A stretch of 64,000 nt of DNA from DASTQL01 sp035462375 (GTDB lineage: Bacteria; Actinomycetota; Actinomycetes; Jiangellales; Jiangellaceae): positions 1-64,000 of the forward strand of contig DATHUJ010000143.1 in assembly GCA_035462375.1 (NCBI GenBank). The letters are read 5' to 3'. The first letter of the stretch is position 1; each line of letters starts with the position of its first letter. The notes below the pieces were generated by a model. It worked only from the letters and a program-made list of their open reading frames with translations. It did no database searches and was not told the DNA's origin. Made by a program: the position numbers and the translations under genes. Positions 41,000 through 50,906 of the stretch are shown piece by piece.

Positions 41000-42924
41000 G
41001 ACGCCGATTGTGCCGGTCGCGGCCCTCGCCCGCGCAGGCCGCTGGCGCGCACGACCGGCCGTTCGACCGCCGCCCGTACGGAGGCCTCACTACCCACCAC
41101 CCGCACGGACTCGCGGGCGCGGGTGACCGCGGTGTAGAGGAGCTCGCGGGTGAGGAGGGGTGAGTCGGGTGGTGGGAGGAGCACGGTCACCCGGATGAAC
41201 TGGCTCCCCTGGGCCCGGTGGACCGTCATCGCGTGGACGGTCTGCACCGCACCGAGTCGGCTCGGGGCGACCTCGACCAGGTCGGGACCGCGCGTGAACA
41301 CGGCGACCGGCCCGGTCTCCGGACGGTCGACGACCACGCCGGTGTCGCCGTTGTACAGGCCGAGCTCGTAGTCGTTGCCGGTGACGATCAGCGGGCGGCC
41401 GAGGTACCACTCGCCGTCCGTCGCGTAGCCGTCGACCGACGCCGCCACCCACCGCTCGACGTCCGCTGCCCAGCGCGCCACGCCGTAGGGTCCCTGGCGG
41501 TGGGCGCACAGCAGCCGGTGGCGCTCGAGGGCAGCGAGGGCTCCGTCGGCGTCACCCTCGCGGGCGGCGGTGACCATCCGGCGACCGGCTTCGACGACGT
41601 CCCGACGGAGCTTCTCCAGCCCCACCGGGGTGCGGGCCTCGACCGCCACCGGCTCGACCAGCGTGACGGCCAAGGCGTCCGACTTGTCCGAATTATCGTC
41701 CGAGCCGCCGGAGCGGAGCACAGCCATGACGGCGTCGGGGTCTCCACGACGGACGGCCTCGGCCAGAGCGGCGATCGCCCCGCGGTAGCGGTACACGCTG
41801 CGCAGGCGTACGACGTCGTTGCGGAGCTCCGTCCGGACCTCGTCCGGCGGCACCACGTCCTGGGGGACGAGGTCGGAGAGGAGCGCCTCCCGGGCGTCGG
41901 CGGTCGGGCGCGACGGCCGGTGGACCAGGTCACCGAGGATGGCACCTGCTTCCACCGAGGCCAGCTGGTCGGGGTCTCCGACCAGCACGAGTCGAGCGTC
42001 AGGCCGCACGGCCTCGAGCAACCGGGACATGAGCGTCAGGGACACCATCGAGGTCTCGTCCACGACCACGACGTCGTACGGGAGGTGATTGTCCCGGTGG
42101 TGGCGGAAGCGGCTGTGCGAGTCGGGACGCCAGCCGAGCAGCCGGTGCAGGGTCGAGGCACCTGGTGAGGCCGGGACGGGGTCGCCGCGGCCGTCCAGCG
42201 ATGCGAGCTCGTCGGCGACCGCCTCCTGCAACCGGGCCGCTGCCTTGCCGGTCGGCGCGGTCAGGGCGGCACGCGGAGGCGTCTCGAGCGTGGCGTCGAG
42301 CACGGCCAGCAGCCGGGCGACCGTCGTTGTCTTGCCGGTGCCGGGACCTCCCGCGACGACCGTCACCCACCCGGTGGCCGCAGCCGCCACGGCCAGGCGC
42401 TGGTGGTCCGGGGCGTCGCCGTCGAAGTACCGGTCCAGCGCGGAGGCGAGTCGCGTGCGGTTCACCGCCGGCGCCGTCCGGGCGGCCCGGGATTCGAGCT
42501 CCGCCGCGACGAGGCGCTCCTCGCGCCAGTACCGGTCGAGGTAGAGCAGGCCGTCGACCAGTCGCACCGGCCGGTCGGCCGGGCCGTCGGTTCCCACCGC
42601 TACCAGAGCGCTGGCCTCCACGACGGTCAGCCAGGCTGCCGGCTCCGGCCACGGCAGGGCGTCGAGGTCACCTGGGTCCTCGACGTCGCCCACCGACGCC
42701 CGGACCCCGGGAAGGTCCAGGCAGACCGATCCCTCCCGCACCGCCCGTACGGCGAGGGCGGCGGCCAGGAGAACCCGCTCGTCCGGTTCGCCGCAGAGCC
42801 GGCCCAGCGTCGAGGCGACGTGGACGTCGGCCGCGGTCAGCACGCCGGCCGCGTTGAAGTCGCCGAGCAGTCCCGAGGCGCGGAGCGCGAGCCGGGCGTC
42901 GAAGGGATCGGCGAGCGCCGTCAC
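40996..42924 (-). CDS. recD: RecBCD helicase subunit RecD
   Basis: The 642-residue protein is the 5'-3' superfamily-1 helicase subunit. Motif I is VVAGGPGTGKTTTVARLL near residue 193, motif II is VVVDETSMVS, and LVLVGDPDQLASVEAG follows. The late motif TVHRAQGSQFIRVTVLL and the final YTAVTRARESVRVVG complete the set. With RecB and RecC it unwinds and degrades linear DNA ends and loads RecA. The GTG at 42924 lies 4 bases after an Uma2 gene stop, so Uma2 is between recB and recD. Confidence 0.93.
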   Translation of the reverse strand: MTALADPFDARLALRASGLLGDFNAAGVLTAADVHVASTLGRLCGEPDERVLLAAALAVRAVREGSVCLDLPGVRASVGDVEDPGDLDALPWPEPAAWLTVVEASALVAVGTDGPADRPVRLVDGLLYLDRYWREERLVAAELESRAARTAPAVNRTRLASALDRYFDGDAPDHQRLAVAAAATGWVTVVAGGPGTGKTTTVARLLAVLDATLETPPRAALTAPTGKAAARLQEAVADELASLDGRGDPVPASPGASTLHRLLGWRPDSHSRFRHHRDNHLPYDVVVVDETSMVSLTLMSRLLEAVRPDARLVLVGDPDQLASVEAGAILGDLVHRPSRPTADAREALLSDLVPQDVVPPDEVRTELRNDVVRLRSVYRYRGAIAALAEAVRRGDPDAVMAVLRSGGSDDNSDKSDALAVTLVEPVAVEARTPVGLEKLRRDVVEAGRRMVTAAREGDADGALAALERHRLLCAHRQGPYGVARWAADVERWVAASVDGYATDGEWYLGRPLIVTGNDYELGLYNGDTGVVVDRPETGPVAVFTRGPDLVEVAPSRLGAVQTVHAMTVHRAQGSQFIRVTVLLPPPDSPLLTRELLYTAVTRARESVRVVGSEASVRAAVERPVVRASGLRGRGPRPAQSAS

Positions 42925-42928
42925 CGGG

Positions 42929-43477
42929 TCAGCGCACCAGCTCGGACGGGCGGACGTGGACCGGGAACGGCTGGGACAGCTCCAGCAGCGCGTCTCCGAC
43001 CGCGTTCCCGGCCTCGACGTAGGACTCGCCGTCGAGCCGCCAGGCACGGATGCCGGGCTCCTCCGGATCGACGACCCAGTAGTGCGGGCACCCGGCCGCG
43101 CGGTAGCGGTCGCGCTTGAGGACCAGGTCGATGCGTCGGGTGCTGGGTGACAGGACCTCGACCGCGAGGACGGGCGCGCGGGGGAGGTCGCGCTCCGAGA
43201 AGTCGTCTCGAGGGGCGACGAGCACATCGGGCTGCAGGACGGTGGACTCGTCCAGGACGACGTCCAGGGGGGCGACCATCACCTCGAGTGGCCGGACGAC
43301 GTGTGCGGTGAGCACCGCGATCAGTCCCATGACGGCCCGCTGGTGCTGTGGGGACGGTGCCGGTGTCACGAGGAGTGCGCCGTCGAGGAGCTCATAGCGG
43401 TGACCGTCATCGGGCAACGTCTCAAGGTCGTCGCGGGTCAACGGTCGTCCCCACGGCAGTGTCGTCACAGCGCTCAT
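42929..43477 (-). CDS. Uma2-family endonuclease-like protein (copy 1)
   Basis: The 182-residue protein has the PD-(D/E)XK-like Uma2 fold. LPDDGHRYELLDGALLVTP opens it, QPDVLVAP gives the catalytic Pro-Asp, and AVEVLSPSTRRIDLVLKRDR carries the Glu and Lys region, followed by YWVVDPEE. The family is expanded in cyanobacteria and actinobacteria and its role is unclear. The start follows GGGGAGGCACG, a leader shared with two paralogues in this window. It sits between recB and recD, only 4 bases before recD. Confidence 0.88.
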   Translation of the reverse strand: MSAVTTLPWGRPLTRDDLETLPDDGHRYELLDGALLVTPAPSPQHQRAVMGLIAVLTAHVVRPLEVMVAPLDVVLDESTVLQPDVLVAPRDDFSERDLPRAPVLAVEVLSPSTRRIDLVLKRDRYRAAGCPHYWVVDPEEPGIRAWRLDGESYVEAGNAVGDALLELSQPFPVHVRPSELVR

Positions 43478-43623
43478 CGTGCCTCCCCGTGGCCATGAGG
43501 CCAAAGCCTGCCGTGGCCGTGACCCACATCCAGGCGTTGTCCACAGCCTGGCGGACGAGCACTCCGTGGGAACCCGTCACTGTGAGCCGTCGATCCCGGT
43601 ATGCGGCATGGTTGGGCCACACA

Positions 43624-43751
43624 GATCACCGCGCCCGGCCTCGCCTGGAAGCAGCATGATCACCGTGTGCTCGGGCGCCCGTCGGACGCGATCCCAGGCC
43701 CACGCCGATCACTCGGCCGCACCCCCGACCCCTGCCGCGGTGATCACCGTG
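43624..43751. repeat. GATCACCGYG repeats between Uma2 copy 1 and recB
   Basis: Three copies of GATCACCGTG or GATCACCGCG (43624-43633, 43658-43667 and 43742-43751) lie in the gap. The last is part of the palindrome CGGTGATCACCG and overlaps the recB stop codon. Five more copies occur upstream of Uma2 copy 2. They look like a dispersed palindromic repeat. Confidence 0.7.
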
Positions 43752-46700
43752 AGGACCGGGTTCCACGCGGCCCGTCCACCAGGGCGGACAGCTCGTCCAC
43801 CAGCGCGGCTGAGGGCCGCCACGAGAAGACCCCGGTCGGCGCGCCGTCGGCGACCGGGGTGCCCGGCCCGCACATCCCGCGGACGAAGAGGTAGAGCACC
43901 CCGCCGAGGTGGCGCTCCGGGTCGTACGACGGTTGCCGCCAGCGCAGGAAGCGGTGCAGCGCCACGGCGTAGAGCAGGGCCTGCAGGGGGTAGTGCGCCC
44001 GCACCATCTCCTCGGTCAGAGCGGCCGGCCGGTAGTGCCAGGCGGTCAGCGGTTCCGCACCCGCGGGACCGAAGCCGCCGAGCCAGTTGGTCTTGTAGTC
44101 GACGACCAGGTACCGCGGGTCGCCGTCCGGCCCACGCACCCGGAGGGCCGCGTCGATGCTGCCGGTCAGGTAGCCGCGCAGCCGCTCGGCGCGCAGACCG
44201 GGGGCGTCGAGGGCGCCGGCGTACGAGGCGAGCGGGTCGCCCCTCCGGAGGTGCCGCCGCAGCAGCGCTGCGACGTCCGAGAGGGTCGCCTCCTCCGTAC
44301 GGGGGTGGTCGCCGCCGGCCAGCGGCAGCTCGAACTCGAGCTCGGCCAGGCGGTCCCGGGGCGCGACGTCGGCGAGGGTCGTGCCGCCGGCCAGCGGGCC
44401 GAGTGGGGTGGTCAGCGGGGGAAGCAGCGCGGCGGCCAGGGCCTCAGGGTCGACGGAGGTGCCGAACCGCGCGTCCACGGCCTCCTCGCAGCGGGTCCGT
44501 ACCTCTGCGTAGAGGTCGGGTGCGCGCGTGTCCACCGCCTCCAGCACGGCGTGGACCAGCGTGCCGAAGGCCGCCCCGGTCGGAAGGTCGGCCATCGGCG
44601 ACGGGACGGCTCGCAGCGCCTCGTCCAGGAGGTCCGCGGGCGCCTCGGGCGGCGCTGTCGGGACCGGCTCGTCCTGGCGCTCCTCGGCCTCCGGCTCGCT
44701 GCTCACGCCCGGCTCGGCCGCGTGGCCCTCGTGGACGGCGCGGGTGAGGCCGGTGTACGAGGTGCGACGCCACCCCTCGTCGAGCCGCCGGTCGAACACG
44801 GCGGCGGCCAGGTCGGGTGCGCGCGCCCCGGTCGGTCGCCACCTCGCCGTACGGTCGTCGGGCACGACCTCCACGGCCACGGCGCCGCCTGACGCGTCCG
44901 CCAGAACCTCGAGGTGCTCGCGGGCCGCCGCGTCACGCGGGACGGGTACGGAGTCCGGGGGCTGGTCGCCGGCGGGGCGCTCGCCGAAGAGCAGGCGGTG
45001 CAGCGGCGCATGTTCGGCCGTGGTCGCCGGAGCCCACCACGCGACGACCTGGCACCGCGCCCGGGTCATCGCGACATAGAGCAGGCGCAGGTCCTCACCG
45101 AGCTCCTCCGCCAGGTGCTCGACCTTCCGGGCGGCGTAGCCGGGGCCATCGGGACCTCCGACGTCGAGGAGCCTCGTCCCGTCGGGGTCGTGCAGCCGCA
45201 GCGGGTCGAGCTCGCGCGGGATGTTGCGGTCCCAGCCGAAGGGCACGTGCACGACGGGGAACTGCAACCCCTTGCTGCCGTGCACGGTGATGACCTGGAC
45301 CGCCTCCGCGTCGGACTCCAGGCGGCGGCTGCGCTCGTCGGAGCTGTCCTCGGCGGCCTCGGTGATCCGGCGCTGCAGCCACTCGACGACGGCTGCGGGA
45401 CCGAGCCGGCCTGAGACTGCGGCGGCGTGCAGAGACTGGCCGATGTGCCGGACGTCAGTGAGGGTGCGTTCGCCGTCCTCGGTGGCGAGCACGCGCTCGA
45501 CGAGCCCGGTGGAGGCCGTCACCACCTCCGTCAGAGCCGCCACGCCGCGCTCGGCCAGGACCCCGCGCCACGCTCGCAAGAGTTCCCCGAGCCGGTCGCC
45601 GCCCGTCCCACCTTCGGTGGCCAGCTCTCGCGGTGTCCACCCTGCGAAGGAGGTGAGAGCCGCGGCCCGGGCCAGGCCGGCGCGGTGCGGCTGCTCGAGG
45701 GCACGCAGCAGGGTGAGCCACTCGCGTGCCGCCGGCGCGAGGAAGACGCTGCGGCTCCCGGTCAGCACGGCGGGCACCCCGGCACCGTGCAACGTGTCGC
45801 GGACCAGGGCGGCCTGCGCGTTGGTCCGCACCAGCACGGCGACGTCGCCGGGGGAGACCGGTCGAGGTCCCTCGCCGAGGTCGAGCCGGGCCGGGCCGTC
45901 GAGCAGTGCCACCAGGTCACGGGCCAGGTCCTGGGCCACGATGGGCCGGGCCTCGCCGACCTTGACCCGGTCCTTGCGATCGCGCATCGGCTCCTCGACG
46001 AGCGAGCGCCGCACCAGGCGCAGCCGCAGCGGGGCCCCCGCCCCGTGCAGCCGCGCCTCGCCGTGGTGGGCCTCCACCTCCCGTACGGGGATCCTCCGGT
46101 CGCCCAAGGCGGCGCCGCGGAAGACCGCCTCGAGTGCGCCCAGCAGCGGGGCGTCGCTGCGCCAGTTGCGGCCTAGGGTGCGGCGGGCCGTGGCCTCCTC
46201 GGTGGCCTGCAGGTAGGTGACCAGGTCGGCGCCACGGAAGGCGTAGATGGCCTGCTTGGGGTCGCCGATCAGGACCAGGGTCGTGGCGCCGTGGAAGGCG
46301 GTGCGGAGGATCCGCCACTGCAGCGGGTCGGTGTCCTGGAACTCGTCGACGAGCACGACGCGATAGCGCGACCGGACGCGCTCGACCGCCGCCGGGCCTC
46401 GGGCGGGGTCCAGCAGGGCTTCGTCGAGGCGGGTGAGCAGGTCGTCGTAGTCGAGCACGCGCCGGAGCCGCTTGCGCCGGCTCACCTCGTCGCGGGCGGC
46501 GCTCGCCATGCCGTGGCGGAGCCGGGGCACCGACCCGGGCTCGGCCCCGGACGGGACCAGCGTGGCCTGGGGGTCCGCGACCGCTGCCCGAGCCACCTTG
46601 AGCGCGGTGGCGTGGTCGATGCGGGGCGTGTCGCTCTCTCCAGCGAACCTGCGGAGGTAGAGGTCGCCGACGACCTCGGTCACCAGGTCGTCGACGTTCT

Positions 46701-47166
46701 CGACGAAGGTGGCGTCCGGTTCGAGGTCGCCGGCCATGCCGAGCCCGGCGAGCATCTGCTGGCAGAAGCCGTGGGTCGTCGCGATCGTCGCCGCGTCGAA
46801 CCCGGCCAGGGCCTGGGTCAGCCGCTGTCGGCGCCGGGTCACTTCCTTGTCGTCGGCGTCCGCGAGGAGCTGCAGGAGCGCATCGTCGGGTGCGCTCCTC
46901 GCCCGTACGGGATCGACGAGGCCTCGCTCGGCGGAGACGAGCCGTTCGCGGACCCGCTCCCGCAGCTCCTGCGTGGCCGCCCGGCTGAAGGTCACGAGCA
47001 TGAGCTGCGGCAGCTCGGCGACCCCCTCGGCGACGTAGCGGGTGGCCAGCGCGGCGATCGTGTAGGTCTTGCCGGTGCCGGCGCTCGCCTCGAGCACCGT
47101 CGTGCCCGTCGGCAGCGGCCCGCAGACGTCGAAGGCCTCGACCTCGACGCCCCCAGCGTCCGGCAT
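43744..47166 (-). CDS. recB: RecBCD helicase-nuclease subunit RecB
   Basis: The 1140-residue protein is the 3'-5' helicase and nuclease subunit. Motif I is VLEASAGTGKTYTIAALA near residue 26, motif II is VVLVDEFQDTDPLQW, VHGSKGLQFPVVHVPFGW and YVAMTRARCQVVAWW follow, and the C-terminal nuclease domain has YLVVDYKTNWLGG near residue 1018 with the catalytic Asp and Lys. The ATG at 47166 is chosen because conserved sequence begins shortly after; the upstream part of the frame is not RecB-like. recC lies 16 kb upstream on the same strand rather than adjacent. Confidence 0.94.
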   Translation of the reverse strand: MPDAGGVEVEAFDVCGPLPTGTTVLEASAGTGKTYTIAALATRYVAEGVAELPQLMLVTFSRAATQELRERVRERLVSAERGLVDPVRARSAPDDALLQLLADADDKEVTRRRQRLTQALAGFDAATIATTHGFCQQMLAGLGMAGDLEPDATFVENVDDLVTEVVGDLYLRRFAGESDTPRIDHATALKVARAAVADPQATLVPSGAEPGSVPRLRHGMASAARDEVSRRKRLRRVLDYDDLLTRLDEALLDPARGPAAVERVRSRYRVVLVDEFQDTDPLQWRILRTAFHGATTLVLIGDPKQAIYAFRGADLVTYLQATEEATARRTLGRNWRSDAPLLGALEAVFRGAALGDRRIPVREVEAHHGEARLHGAGAPLRLRLVRRSLVEEPMRDRKDRVKVGEARPIVAQDLARDLVALLDGPARLDLGEGPRPVSPGDVAVLVRTNAQAALVRDTLHGAGVPAVLTGSRSVFLAPAAREWLTLLRALEQPHRAGLARAAALTSFAGWTPRELATEGGTGGDRLGELLRAWRGVLAERGVAALTEVVTASTGLVERVLATEDGERTLTDVRHIGQSLHAAAVSGRLGPAAVVEWLQRRITEAAEDSSDERSRRLESDAEAVQVITVHGSKGLQFPVVHVPFGWDRNIPRELDPLRLHDPDGTRLLDVGGPDGPGYAARKVEHLAEELGEDLRLLYVAMTRARCQVVAWWAPATTAEHAPLHRLLFGERPAGDQPPDSVPVPRDAAAREHLEVLADASGGAVAVEVVPDDRTARWRPTGARAPDLAAAVFDRRLDEGWRRTSYTGLTRAVHEGHAAEPGVSSEPEAEERQDEPVPTAPPEAPADLLDEALRAVPSPMADLPTGAAFGTLVHAVLEAVDTRAPDLYAEVRTRCEEAVDARFGTSVDPEALAAALLPPLTTPLGPLAGGTTLADVAPRDRLAELEFELPLAGGDHPRTEEATLSDVAALLRRHLRRGDPLASYAGALDAPGLRAERLRGYLTGSIDAALRVRGPDGDPRYLVVDYKTNWLGGFGPAGAEPLTAWHYRPAALTEEMVRAHYPLQALLYAVALHRFLRWRQPSYDPERHLGGVLYLFVRGMCGPGTPVADGAPTGVFSWRPSAALVDELSALVDGPRGTRSSR

Positions 47167-47293
47167 CTCCACCCCACGGACCCTAGCCACACGCCGCGGC
47201 GGCGAGGACCTCAGCGCGGCAGGTCCCGACTTCGTGCTCTGTCGTGGTCCACGGCCACGCGCCGACACTGGAGGTGACAAGAGGAGGTGCGGC

Positions 47294-48106
47294 ATGAGCA
47301 GCACCTGGACGGGACTTCAGCCGACGACCGAGCAGCCCTCTCCGGTCCTGCCACCTCCACCACCTCACCCGATGCCGCCACCCCCGCCGAGGGCGGCGCG
47401 GCGCCGGGTCTGGCCGTGGGTGCTGCTGGCGATCGGTGCGACGTGGATGGCCGTGGTCGGACTCCTGGTGGTCGTCGGCGTCCTCCTGGGCGACGACGAC
47501 GCGGACGTGTCCGACAACGCTGCGGACGTGTCCGGCACCACGGCGACCTACCAGGACGACTTCGCCGCCGGGCCGGGGGACTTCCCGGTCGGTGAGCGGG
47601 GCACCGCGGTGACCGAGCACCGGGACGGTGCCTACTGGATCATCGGCACCGAGTCGGGTTACTCCAGCTTCGCGACGGTTCCGATCGCCGCGGCCGACGT
47701 CGTCACCGTGTCCGCGACGGAGGAGCTGACCACGACGGCCAGCCCCGGCGACGGTCTCGGGCTCGTCGTGATGTCCTCCGACGACGACGGCTACCTGCTC
47801 GAGATCTCGTCGTCGTACGGGGCCGAGCTGATCAAGGCTGAGGCGCGCGGTACGGGCGAGCCTGCGCTCCGGCTCCTGGCCACTGAGCCGGTCGAGGGCC
47901 TGGGCGGGCCCGCCGTGCTCGAGTTGACCGCCACGTGGACCGAGAGCGGCACCGAGCTGGTCGGCCACCTCGACGGCGTCGAGGTCGTCCGGTACACCGA
48001 CATCGACGGGCTCGACCAGTTCACGGCGGCTGGCGTCGACGTCTACAGCGAGATTGCGCCGGTCACGATGCGTGTCGACACGTTCGCGGTCCGCGCAGCC
48101 GGATGA
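47294..48106 (+). CDS. membrane-anchored protein with proline-rich N terminus
   Basis: The 270-residue protein starts with a proline-rich cytoplasmic segment, then has one transmembrane helix near residues 38-65 (VWPWVLLAIGATWMAVVGLL). An extracellular beta-rich domain follows, beginning TYQDDFAAGPGDFPVGERGT and with the late strand GVDVYSEIAPVTMRVDTFAV. The outside part resembles jelly-roll (LamG or DUF1080-like) modules, which is a guess. GAGGAGG precedes the ATG. It is divergent from recB. The function is unknown. Confidence 0.78.
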   Translation: MSSTWTGLQPTTEQPSPVLPPPPPHPMPPPPPRAARRRVWPWVLLAIGATWMAVVGLLVVVGVLLGDDDADVSDNAADVSGTTATYQDDFAAGPGDFPVGERGTAVTEHRDGAYWIIGTESGYSSFATVPIAAADVVTVSATEELTTTASPGDGLGLVVMSSDDDGYLLEISSSYGAELIKAEARGTGEPALRLLATEPVEGLGGPAVLELTATWTESGTELVGHLDGVEVVRYTDIDGLDQFTAAGVDVYSEIAPVTMRVDTFAVRAAG

Positions 48107-48155
48107 GGAGCGTGGAAACCCACATCACGGGGCTCTCCCTGGCATCGTGTCGGCC

Positions 48156-49634
48156 ATGACGGAAGCCCCGCGCGTCGAGCGCGTCCCGAAGGTCGTGCGG
48201 CAGGCAGGGGCTGGCCGTCGGTACACACGGCCGCGGTGGGGCGTCCACCTGTCGGCCGCCGAACGGGCGGCCCTGGGCAAGGCGGCCCGCTCCGAGGTGC
48301 CGCGGTCGAGCCACGCGGTCTTCGACCCCTCCGCTCACCGGCCGGACCCGGTGGATCTCCTGGAGGAGCAGGCGGCGACCCGAGTGCCCGAGCTGGTCCC
48401 CATCCGGTACGGCCGGATGCTGACGTCGCCGTTCGCGTTCCTCCGCGGTTCCGCGCTTGTCATGGCGTCCGACCTCGCCGGCACCCCGACCAGCGGGCTC
48501 CGCGTCCAGGCCTGCGGCGACGCGCACCTGGCGAACTTCGGGCTCTTCGCCTCGCCCGAGCGGCAGTTGGTCTTCGACATGAACGACTTCGACGAGACTC
48601 TGCCCGGCCCGTGGGAGTGGGACGTCAAACGGCTTGCCGCCAGCCTCGAGGTGGCGGGGCGGGACAACGGCTTCGACGACGCCGAGCGACGGGACGTGGT
48701 GCTGGCGGGTGTTCGCTCGTACCGGACGGCGATCAGCGACCTCGCCCGGATGGGGAACCTGACCGCCTGGTACGCGCGCTTCCCCGTCGAGGAGGTCAAG
48801 GCCAGGCTGGACGAGAGCACGCGGACCCGGGTCGTCAAGCAGGGGGACAAGATCAGGTCCAAGGCGATGGCGCGCGACCACCTCCGAGCGTTCAGCCGGC
48901 TCGTAACCGTCGTGGACGGGGAGCCGCACTTCGTCAGCGACCCGCCGCTTCTCGTGCCGATCGAGGAGCTCCTGGGCGACAGCGTCGCGCGGGACGAGCT
49001 CCGCGCAGCCCTCGAGGGTGCCATCCGTTCGTACCGGGGCACGCTCTCGACGGAGAACCGCCGGCTGCTCGAGGGCTACCGCTTCGTCCAGCTTGCGCGC
49101 AAGGTCGTCGGGGTGGGTTCCGTCGGGACCCGGGCCTGGGTCGCGCTCATGCTGGGCCGGGACGCCGAGGACCCGCTGCTGCTGCAGATCAAGGAGGCCC
49201 AGTCCTCTGTGCTCGAGGCCTTCGTGGGTCGCAGTGTGTACACGAACGCCGGCCACCGGGTCGTGGCGGGTCAGCGGCTCATGCAGGCTGCTGGCGACTA
49301 CCTCATCGGCTGGGATCGGGTGCAGGGCATCGACGGGCAGATCCGCGACTTCTACGTCCGCCAGCTGCACGACTGGAAGGGGTCCTTCGACGTGCAGCAG
49401 ATGGTCCCCGCCGGCATGGCGCTGTACGCGGAGCTGTGCGGGTGGACGCTGGCCCGGGCGCACGCGCGGTCCGGCGACCGGATCGCGATCGCGGCTTACC
49501 TGGGCAGCAAGGACACCTTCGACCGGGCGGTCGCGACCTTCGCCTCGCTCTACGCCGACCAGACCGTGCGCGACCACGCGGCCCTGGCCACCGCCGTCAC
49601 CGAGGGGCGGGTGCGCGCCGAGTCGGGTGTGTGA
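48156..49634 (+). CDS. DUF2252 family protein
   Basis: The 492-residue protein matches DUF2252 along its whole length. Landmarks are RMLTSPFAFLRGSALVMASD, the kinase-like QACGDAHLANFGLFASPER, and VFDMNDFDETLPGPWEWDVK. A late segment is VGSVGTRAWVALMLG. The GDxHxxNF and DFDE patterns recall the catalytic and metal sites of phosphotransferases such as aminoglycoside kinases. The biological substrate is unknown. It begins 49 bases after the preceding gene and may be cotranscribed with it. Confidence 0.9.
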   Translation: MTEAPRVERVPKVVRQAGAGRRYTRPRWGVHLSAAERAALGKAARSEVPRSSHAVFDPSAHRPDPVDLLEEQAATRVPELVPIRYGRMLTSPFAFLRGSALVMASDLAGTPTSGLRVQACGDAHLANFGLFASPERQLVFDMNDFDETLPGPWEWDVKRLAASLEVAGRDNGFDDAERRDVVLAGVRSYRTAISDLARMGNLTAWYARFPVEEVKARLDESTRTRVVKQGDKIRSKAMARDHLRAFSRLVTVVDGEPHFVSDPPLLVPIEELLGDSVARDELRAALEGAIRSYRGTLSTENRRLLEGYRFVQLARKVVGVGSVGTRAWVALMLGRDAEDPLLLQIKEAQSSVLEAFVGRSVYTNAGHRVVAGQRLMQAAGDYLIGWDRVQGIDGQIRDFYVRQLHDWKGSFDVQQMVPAGMALYAELCGWTLARAHARSGDRIAIAAYLGSKDTFDRAVATFASLYADQTVRDHAALATAVTEGRVRAESGV

Positions 49635-49652
49635 GGCGCCGCGCCACCGGCC

Positions 49653-50147
49653 CTACGCCAGCGCCGCGCAGAGTGCTTCGAATTCCCCCTCGAAGGCCTG
49701 GTGCGGTCCGGAGAGCTGCACCAGCACGCCGTCGCCGTCGAACTCGGCGTATCCGACGTCGAGAAGCACCACGCCGTGTCCTGGCACGTTGAGGCGGATG
49801 TAGAGGCCACGGATCGTGGAGGTCCCGGTCCTCGCGTCGAACGTCTCGAGCCAGTTGTCCCGGCCGGACGCCGTCTTGCCGCTCTGGCGGTTGGTCGCCG
49901 TGCCGTAGTCGGTGCCCTTGACCTGGACCCGCACGAGCTCGCCGGACCGGTCGGAGAATTCGGTGATCCTGAGGCTGCCGACGAAGCTGACTTCGATGGG
50001 GAAGTCACAGGCCTCGGTGTCGGTGAACGTGTCGTCGAACTCGATCGTGAATGTCACCGGCTGCGATGCGTTGGCCGGGACCACCCCCAGCAGACTCGTG
50101 ACAAGGGCCGCGATGAGTGCAGCGACGAGCGCGCGTACTGGCTTCAT
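49653..50147 (-). CDS. secreted protein of unknown function
   Basis: The 164-residue protein has a clear signal peptide: basic start, hydrophobic core (ALVAALIAALVTSLLGVV) and a signal-peptidase site after PANA. The mature part is beta-rich with two cysteines (TEACDFPIEV and EALCAALA) that may form a disulfide bond. The segment WLETFDARTGTSTIRGLYIR is typical of small actinobacterial exported proteins. GGGGGAG precedes the ATG. Function unknown. Confidence 0.82.
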   Translation of the reverse strand: MKPVRALVAALIAALVTSLLGVVPANASQPVTFTIEFDDTFTDTEACDFPIEVSFVGSLRITEFSDRSGELVRVQVKGTDYGTATNRQSGKTASGRDNWLETFDARTGTSTIRGLYIRLNVPGHGVVLLDVGYAEFDGDGVLVQLSGPHQAFEGEFEALCAALA

Positions 50148-50277
50148 GGTCTCCCCCTCCAGGTCCGGGCGTCGCGCACTCTCCCGCATCTCGCTGCCCC
50201 TCCGGCAGCTCCCGCCCTCGATTCGAGCGTCCGCCCCCTGAGATCACCCCGCAATCCCCTAACGGGTGGTAGAGCAG

Positions 50278-50862
50278 TCACGCGGCGCAGTCGAGGCCCC
50301 GCGTCTGCACCCACCTCACTCGACCAGCGCCCGAGGGACGACGGTGAGCGGGTAGGGGTGCTCGACCTCGACCGCCTGGGTGTACGACGCGGGCGGTCTC
50401 GACGTAGCGAAGCTCGACGAGCTCGAGGACGGTGAGCGATGGCTCCTCCGGGTCCACGATCCAGTACGCAGGCACGCCGGCGGCCTCGTAGCGCGACCGC
50501 TTCAGCAGGAGGTCGACCCGGCGCGTGCTGGGGGAGAGCACCTCGACGACGAGGTGGGGGGCCAGAGGCACCCGCGCGTCGGCCAGGTCGCGGACGTCGG
50601 CCACGAGGAGGTCCGGCTGCAGGACGGTGTCGTCGGCAAGGACCACGTCGAACGGCGCGACGAGCAGCTCTTGGTCGGACGGGCAGGCGTTGCCGAGGAG
50701 CAGCCCGAGCCGGGTGACCGCTCGCTGGTGCCGGTGGGTCGGCGACGGGCTCACCAGGAGCATCCCGTCGAGCAACTCGTAGCGGTGACCGTCGTCCGGC
50801 AGCTCACGCACGTCGGCCCGGGTCAGCGGCCGGCCCCAGGGCAGCGACGTCACGGCAGCCAT
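50278..50862 (-). CDS. Uma2-family endonuclease-like protein (copy 2, altered C terminus)
   Basis: The frame encodes the Uma2 fold like copy 1: LPDDGHRYELLDGMLLVSP, LQPDLLVAD, and VVEVLSPSTRRVDLLLKRSR, then YWIVDPEE. Near 50380 the reading appears to shift. In the neighbouring frame the natural end VEVEHPYPLTVVPRALVE stops at 50316, whereas the open frame continues with unrelated residues to 50278. The nuclease core is intact, so it may still work. The start follows GGGAGGAGGCACG. Five GATCACCGYG repeats lie upstream. Confidence 0.75.
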   Translation of the reverse strand: MAAVTSLPWGRPLTRADVRELPDDGHRYELLDGMLLVSPSPTHRHQRAVTRLGLLLGNACPSDQELLVAPFDVVLADDTVLQPDLLVADVRDLADARVPLAPHLVVEVLSPSTRRVDLLLKRSRYEAAGVPAYWIVDPEEPSLTVLELVELRYVETARVVHPGGRGRAPLPAHRRPSGAGRVRWVQTRGLDCAA

Positions 50863-50906
50863 CGTGCCTCCTCCCGACCATGCCGTCACCCTGGCAGCGG
50901 CGGCGG

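Noticed and set aside
43744..47300. Impression that recC had been lost next to recB
   Set aside because: The C-terminal part of recC was found at 63495-64000 on the same strand, so it is displaced rather than lost.
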